This document shows, in pieces, positions 48,752-52,745 of a DNA stretch of 52,745 bases (position 1 is the stretch's first letter; every line of letters starts with the position of its first letter). The translations under genes were made by a program, and so were the position numbers. Source of the DNA: an uncultured Bacteroidales bacterium (GTDB lineage Bacteria; Bacteroidota; Bacteroidia; Bacteroidales; UBA11471). The notes under the pieces are model-generated. The model did no database searches, was not told the DNA's origin, and saw only the letters and a list, made by a program, of their open reading frames with translations. The stretch covers positions 1 through 52,745 of the forward strand of contig CANQQA010000020.1 of NCBI GenBank assembly GCA_947625885.1, written 5' to 3'.

Positions 48752-48847
48752 TGTTTCTGAAAGCTTTTGGAAATTATTTTTTTCTTTTGAAATGCAGGAA
48801 GTTATGATTTATTTTCGCAAATGAAATCATAAAACTTCTCGAAAAAA

Positions 48848-48878
48848 TTTGCAGAATCGAAATAAGTGCGTAAATTTG
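48848..48878 (+). promoter_or_regulatory. Promoter of rplU-rpmA
   Basis: TTTG at 48848-48851, 19 bases, TAAATTTG at 48871-48878, an exact consensus. The leader of about 85 bases has a gctctt/aagagc pair and a GC-rich stem (gcgccgcccgcc). Confidence 0.88.
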
Positions 48879-48964
48879 CGGCTCTTATTCCGTATCGGGC
48901 ACCAAAGAGCAGCTTGCAACAGAGCGCCGCCCGCCGGAGGTAACCTGTATAATTTTTATAACAG

Positions 48965-49276
48965 ATGTACGTAATTGTAGAAATTCAAGGACAACAGTTC
49001 AAAGCCGAAACCGGTCGCCGGCTGTTCGTTCACCGTTTGGCAGCAGAGCAAGGCGCCGCTGTCGAATTTGACAAAGTATTGCTGGTCGATAACGACGGCG
49101 CCGTAAAAGTGGGCACTCCCACCGTAGAAGGCGCAAAAGTCGTATGCGAAGTACTCTCTCATCTGAAAGGCGAACGTATCATCGTCTTCAAGAAAAAAAG
49201 AAGAAAAGGCTATCGCAAACGCAACGGACACCGTCAATGTCTGACCGAAGTGTTAATTAAAGATATTGTAGCTTAA
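48965..49276 (+). CDS. rplU: Ribosomal protein L21
   Basis: 103 residues, [20 protein letters not shown] to [11 protein letters not shown], with the L21 motif [21 protein letters not shown]. First gene of the rplU-rpmA pair with its own consensus promoter and a structured leader. Confidence 0.98.
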   Translation: MYVIVEIQGQQFKAETGRRLFVHRLAAEQGAAVEFDKVLLVDNDGAVKVGTPTVEGAKVVCEVLSHLKGERIIVFKKKRRKGYRKRNGHRQCLTEVLIKDIVA

Positions 49277-49299
49277 CCCCTGATTAAAACGAGAAGAAT

Positions 49300-49557
49300 A
49301 TGGCACACAAGAAAGGTGTCGGTAGTTCTAAGAACGGCCGCGAATCAGAAAGTAAAAGATTGGGAGTGAAAATCTTTGGCGGACAAGCTGTGAAGGCTGG
49401 GAATATCCTCGTGCGTCAGAGAGGTACGGTACATCACCCGGGCGTAAATGTCGGCATGGGCAGAGATCACACGCTCTTCGCCCTTATCGACGGCGTGGTG
49501 GTATTCCGCAAAAAGCAGGAAAACCGCTCGTTCGTATCGGTTGAACCCAAAAACTGA
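49300..49557 (+). CDS. rpmA: Ribosomal protein L27
   Basis: 85 residues, [20 protein letters not shown], with [20 protein letters not shown] as in all L27. The N-terminus has no extra cleavable extension, unlike that of Firmicutes. 23 bases after rplU. Confidence 0.98.
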   Translation: MAHKKGVGSSKNGRESESKRLGVKIFGGQAVKAGNILVRQRGTVHHPGVNVGMGRDHTLFALIDGVVVFRKKQENRSFVSVEPKN

Positions 49558-49590
49558 AAATCCCGACGGCTCGACCGTTGAGAATCCGAA

Positions 49591-49638
49591 AAACGGGAGG
49601 CATTGCTGTCGGCAGTGCCTCCCGTTCCGTTATTTTTC
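49591..49638 (+). terminator. Terminator of rplU-rpmA
   Basis: Stem aacgggaggcattgc / gcagtgcctcccgtt with one G-T pair and a five-base loop, followed by a T-rich run, about 35 bases past the stop. Confidence 0.88.
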
Positions 49639-49726
49639 AGACGGAAAAAGCGGCTTTGCCAAAAGCCTGTTCGCAAACATTTGCATAATTTTATTGAAGG
49701 AGCAAATGCAATTCCCGTAAAAATCA

Positions 49727-49734
49727 TACCTTTG
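49727..49734 (+). promoter_or_regulatory. -7 element of the DUF4199-GT2 operon
   Basis: TACCTTTG, an exact -7 match 29 bases before the ATG at 49764. No strong -33 TTTG. Confidence 0.6.
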
Positions 49735-49763
49735 TACCACCATAACGAAAAGAACGAACAGCT

Positions 49764-50306
49764 ATGTCCGAACAGCCGAAAAAAACATTGACCCTCTGCG
49801 CCATGCAGTACGGCGTGTATCTCGGACTCTATTTTATCGTGGAGTTTGCCCTCGTCATCGGGTCGATACATAGTAACGCTGCGAATTTCATGAGCACGGC
49901 GCTGCTGGTGGCGACGCCGGCGATGATATACCTGCTCATGCGCCATTATGTGCGGCAGGAGGGTAATTCGTCGCGATTCGTCGTGTTGTGGCTTTTGGGT
50001 ATATACATTTTTTTCTTCGCCTCGCTCATCGGCGGATTGGTGCAGTACATCTATTTTCAGTATATCGACCCCGATTGGATTCCCTCCTTTGTCGAACAGC
50101 AGTTGCAGGTTTTGGAAGCGATGGGAGCGCAGTCGCCCGAAATGGCTGACTTTGCCGACACCGCACGAGCCGCTATCGACAACGGCGCCTCGTTCGAGCC
50201 GATAGATGTCGTCTTCATGATGATATGGTCGAATGTCTTTTTCGGCTCCCTGCTCTCTATCGTGGTCGCTCTGTTTGCCCGTATGAATAACCGTAAAAAC
50301 AATTGA
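49764..50306 (+). CDS. DUF4199 membrane protein
   Basis: 180 residues with about four membrane helices (MQYGVYLGLYFIVEFALVI, TALLVATPAMIYLLMRHYV, FVVLWLLGIYIFFFASLIG, VFFGSLLSIVVALFAR). The DUF4199 layout is recognised by the amphipathic loop after helix 3 and the ending FARMNNRK. It stands 4 bases before a family 2 glycosyltransferase gene, the usual Bacteroidales pairing, which suggests a shared membrane or envelope-lipid function. Confidence 0.9.
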   Translation: MSEQPKKTLTLCAMQYGVYLGLYFIVEFALVIGSIHSNAANFMSTALLVATPAMIYLLMRHYVRQEGNSSRFVVLWLLGIYIFFFASLIGGLVQYIYFQYIDPDWIPSFVEQQLQVLEAMGAQSPEMADFADTARAAIDNGASFEPIDVVFMMIWSNVFFGSLLSIVVALFARMNNRKNN

Positions 50307-50310
50307 TGCC

Positions 50311-51264
50311 ATGAATATATCCGTAATCGTACCCCTCTATAACGAAGCCGAGTCGCTGCCCGAACTCGCCGCGTGGATAACCCGCGTCATGACTGAAAAC
50401 AAATTCACTTACGAAGTGATATTCGTCGATGACGGAAGCACCGACAATTCATGGCAGGTCATCGAATCGCTGCGGGCGGAAAATCCTTGCATGAAAGGCG
50501 TGAAATTCCGTCGCAACTACGGCAAATCTCCGGCGCTGCACACCGGATTTCGACGGGCTCAGGGCGATGTCGTCATCACCATGGACGCCGATTTGCAAGA
50601 CAGCCCCGACGAAATACCCGAACTCTACCGCATGATTACGGTCGAGGGCTACGACCTCGTGTCGGGCTGGAAAAAGAAACGCTACGACCCGCTTTCCAAA
50701 ACCATTCCCACCAAACTGTTCAACGCCACCGCCCGCCGCGTTACCGGCATCAAGCTCCACGATTTCAATTGCGGACTGAAAGCCTACCGTCGCGACGTCG
50801 TGAAAAATATCGAAGTGTATGGCGATATGCACCGTTATATTCCCTATTTGGCGAAAAACGCCGGATTCTCCCGCATCGGCGAGAAAGTGGTGCAGCATCG
50901 GGCGCGGAAATACGGAAAAACAAAATTCGGGCTCGACCGTTTCGTAAACGGCTATCTCGACCTGATGACCCTTTGGTTTTTCTCCAAATTCGCCGTCAAG
51001 CCCATGCACCTCTTCGGTTTGCTCGGCAGCGTGATGTTCATACTCGGACTCCTCTCCGTGATAACGGTCGGAGCGTACAAACTTTACGCCCTTTCGCACC
51101 ACATCGCCTACCGGTTGGTTACCGATTCGCCCTACTTCTTTATCGCCTTGACGATGATGATACTGGGAACGCTGCTCTTTTTGGGCGGATTCTTGGGCGA
51201 ACTCGTGTCGCGCAACGCGCAGGGGCGCAATACCTATAATATAGAAAAAGAAATAACCGACTGA
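50311..51264 (+). CDS. Family 2 glycosyltransferase (DPM1/ArnC-like), membrane-anchored
   Basis: 317 residues. The N-terminal GT-A domain has VIVPLYNEAESLPELAAW, the metal- and nucleotide-binding FVDDGSTDNSWQVIE, and the DAD motif in VVITMDADLQDSPDEIP. Two membrane helices occur near the C-terminus (LLGSVMFILGLLSVITVGA, FFIALTMMILGTLLFLGGF). This subfamily transfers sugars to polyprenyl phosphates for envelope glycan synthesis. Co-transcribed with DUF4199. Confidence 0.94.
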   Translation: MNISVIVPLYNEAESLPELAAWITRVMTENKFTYEVIFVDDGSTDNSWQVIESLRAENPCMKGVKFRRNYGKSPALHTGFRRAQGDVVITMDADLQDSPDEIPELYRMITVEGYDLVSGWKKKRYDPLSKTIPTKLFNATARRVTGIKLHDFNCGLKAYRRDVVKNIEVYGDMHRYIPYLAKNAGFSRIGEKVVQHRARKYGKTKFGLDRFVNGYLDLMTLWFFSKFAVKPMHLFGLLGSVMFILGLLSVITVGAYKLYALSHHIAYRLVTDSPYFFIALTMMILGTLLFLGGFLGELVSRNAQGRNTYNIEKEITD

Positions 51265-51277
51265 AATTCACTGCCGA

Positions 51278-51793
51278 GTGAACAGATTTTTACGAAACGG
51301 AATACCCCTTGTCGCAATCCTTTGCATTGTTGCCTTGCTTTTTTTGCCGGTGGCGTGCAATACCGAGGCGTGCCTCGACCGCAAGAGCAGCATCATGACG
51401 GTCGATTTCCGCGCCTATGGCGATACCGCCATTGCCGTGCGTATCGACTCGCTGTCGGTCTATGGCATAGGGCAGCCTACCGATTCGCTGCTCCTCGACA
51501 GAGCCTCCGTATCGTCGTTCCAAGCCACCCTGCGCAGCGACAAAGACACCACGCAGTATGTTTTGTATTACGATCAGTACAACCTCAATCCCCGATACAG
51601 CCGCGACACCCTCACGTTCATTTATCACGCCTACGTGCAGTTCGAGACGGCGGAATGCGGAGCCATATACGTGTATGTCATTGATGAATTTCGATATACC
51701 ACGTGGCAAATTATTCAAGCCGAAATGAGGACACCGGAAATCGACAATCGGGAAATCGAAAACGTCCGACTCTATTATGCCGTATCCGAATAG
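51278..51793 (+). CDS. DUF6452-family lipoprotein
   Basis: 171 residues using a GTG start at 51278, which is required to include the signal peptide (PLVAILCIVALLFLPVAC) with a lipobox cysteine. The body has paired cysteines and a beta-sandwich look (YVLYYDQYNLNPRYSRDTL, AECGAIYVYVIDEF). From memory it matches the Bacteroidales DUF6452 family, which sits before DUF6048 as here. Function unknown; probably an outer-membrane lipoprotein. It overlaps the next gene by 17 bases. Confidence 0.75.
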   Translation: MNRFLRNGIPLVAILCIVALLFLPVACNTEACLDRKSSIMTVDFRAYGDTAIAVRIDSLSVYGIGQPTDSLLLDRASVSSFQATLRSDKDTTQYVLYYDQYNLNPRYSRDTLTFIYHAYVQFETAECGAIYVYVIDEFRYTTWQIIQAEMRTPEIDNREIENVRLYYAVSE

Positions 51794-52508
51794 ACGATAT
51801 ATCCGCACCCTGCTGGTCGCACTTTTCGTATGCACCGCGGTAGCCCTGCCCGCAGCAGAAAAAAAGAGCAACCGTCTCGAAGACGGCTCTCTGTATCGTT
51901 ATCCGCTGCTCAACGGGCTGATAGTCGGCGTCGATTTATACCAGCCCGTTTCCACCCTTTTCGGACGCGAAAACGCCAATCTCCAACTCTCTCTCGAAGT
52001 CGATTTCCACAATCGCTTTTTCCCCGTTTGGGAAACAGGTCTCGGTTGGGCGAACAATACCCCCGAAGACGGAAACTTCACTTATAAAGTATCGCCCACC
52101 TTTTACAACCGTTTGGGAGTGCTTTATAATTTCATGTACAATTCGACAGCCCCCGGGTACATATACATCGGTTTGCTCTACGGTTTTTCTGTATTCACTT
52201 ACGACATCACCGACATAAACATACCCTCCGGTTATTGGCAGACCGATTATCGTGCGTCGATAACCGACCAACATTCGCGGGCGCAGTGGCTCGAACCCTT
52301 GGCGGGCGTGCGGGTAAACCTCTACAAAGGATTGAAAATGGGATTCACTGTACGCTACAAAATTCTGCTCACCGCCAAAGACAATCCCACCACCCGTCCG
52401 TGGATTATACCCGGTATGGGAAAGCGTAGCGGCGGATTCGATTTTACCTACTCCATATATTACGAAATTCCCATAAAAAGCAAGAAAAAAAGTTCGCCGG
52501 TCGAGTAG
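51777..52508 (+). CDS. DUF6048-family outer-membrane beta-barrel protein
   Basis: 243 residues with a signal peptide (IRTLLVALFVCTAVALPAA). Amphipathic strands end in aromatic residues (LYRYPLLNGLIVGVDLYQPV, LQLSLEVDFHNRFFPVWETG, YIYIGLLYGFSVFTYDI) and fit a small outer-membrane barrel. It resembles the DUF6048 family, normally coupled to DUF6452. Translationally coupled by overlap with the preceding gene. Confidence 0.78.
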   Translation: MPYPNRRYIRTLLVALFVCTAVALPAAEKKSNRLEDGSLYRYPLLNGLIVGVDLYQPVSTLFGRENANLQLSLEVDFHNRFFPVWETGLGWANNTPEDGNFTYKVSPTFYNRLGVLYNFMYNSTAPGYIYIGLLYGFSVFTYDITDINIPSGYWQTDYRASITDQHSRAQWLEPLAGVRVNLYKGLKMGFTVRYKILLTAKDNPTTRPWIIPGMGKRSGGFDFTYSIYYEIPIKSKKKSSPVE

Positions 52509-52745
52509 CAAAAGAAGCGAAAAGCAGCTGTTGTGAAATTGTAACAACCATTTTCTCGCAAAAAAGTTCAAAAAAAATCGAGAGGCAAATTCTTGTAAAT
52601 CAATGCGGATAAAAAATACTTGAAAATTTCTCGAAAAAAAGGTGGTAAAAAATTTGGAGGAAGGGGGAAAAAGGGGTTAAATTTGCAGCCGCTTTCGGAA
52701 GGGAGCGAGTCGGACATTGAGAAGAATGAAGACAAAGTAGTACGA
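52509..52745 (+). promoter_or_regulatory. Strong promoter region at the window end, possibly an rRNA operon leader
   Basis: TTTG at 52653-52656, 21 bases, TAAATTTG at 52678-52685, preceded by A-rich tracts (about 52560-52650). The following about 60 bases contain no start codon in a long frame and are GA-rich. Such promoter clusters and leaders precede rRNA operons in Bacteroidales, but the 16S itself is outside the window. Confidence 0.5.

Overview
The window looks like a chromosome segment of a Bacteroidales bacterium, probably gut or oral. Host genes are preceded by the Bacteroidetes promoter pattern (TTTG, about 19-20 bases, TAnnTTTG) and rarely by a Shine-Dalgarno site. Three secreted proteins end in type IX-secretion-like tails. 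Typical Bacteroidales neighbourhoods are present (DUF177-rpmF-fabH-era-der; rplM-rpsI-rpsB-tsf; DUF4199-GT2-DUF6452-DUF6048). The genus cannot be fixed by eye; the near-balanced base composition would fit a Barnesiella-like organism, but that is a guess.

Layout. (1) 1-7007, leftward: virion genes. They are a scaffold-like protein, the probable major capsid protein, two small connector-like proteins, three fibre/baseplate-like proteins (one with an S74 self-cleaving chaperone), a membrane-anchored coiled-coil lysis-type protein and the first codons of a probable M15-type peptidase. (2) 7.2-15.5 kb: class I fumarase, a secreted GH10 xylanase, a lipoprotein, a secreted pectate lyase and an NhaD-type Na+/H+ antiporter. 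(3) 15.6-24.1 kb: der, era, fabH, rpmF, DUF177, an orphan histidine kinase, tsf, rpsB, rpsI, rplM. (4) 24.3-31.2 kb: a DUF805 membrane protein, a large leucine-rich-repeat surface protein, asnS, an RluB-type pseudouridine synthase with a long disordered head, and a SlyD-type isomerase. (5) 31.3-40.3 kb: gpsA-lysS-secA, a DUF4105 membrane protein and pgi. (6) 40.3-41.5 kb: two tandem paralogous membrane proteins with almost identical ends and different middles. (7) 41.6-47.5 kb: a second block of virion-type genes. Terminase large subunit and a small protein run rightward; three ejection/internal-virion-like proteins run leftward. (8) 47.5-52.7 kb: a PF01637-type ATPase under a promoter packed with inverted repeats, rplU-rpmA, DUF4199-GT2, DUF6452-DUF6048, and a strong promoter that may start an rRNA operon beyond the edge.

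The most striking point is that intact phage head, fibre and DNA-packaging genes occupy two loci separated by about 34 kb of core housekeeping genes. No integrase, repressor, replication gene or recognisable portal is seen. This is not how an ordinary prophage looks. It is compatible with a long-domesticated, dispersed phage such as a gene transfer agent, or with two independent remnants or an assembly chimera. I rank the gene-transfer-agent-like reading as a hypothesis, not a result.

Most transcription units end at clear stem-loop terminators, which helps define operons. Several ribosomal protein genes (rplM, rpsB, rplU) are preceded by structured leaders that could mediate autogenous control.
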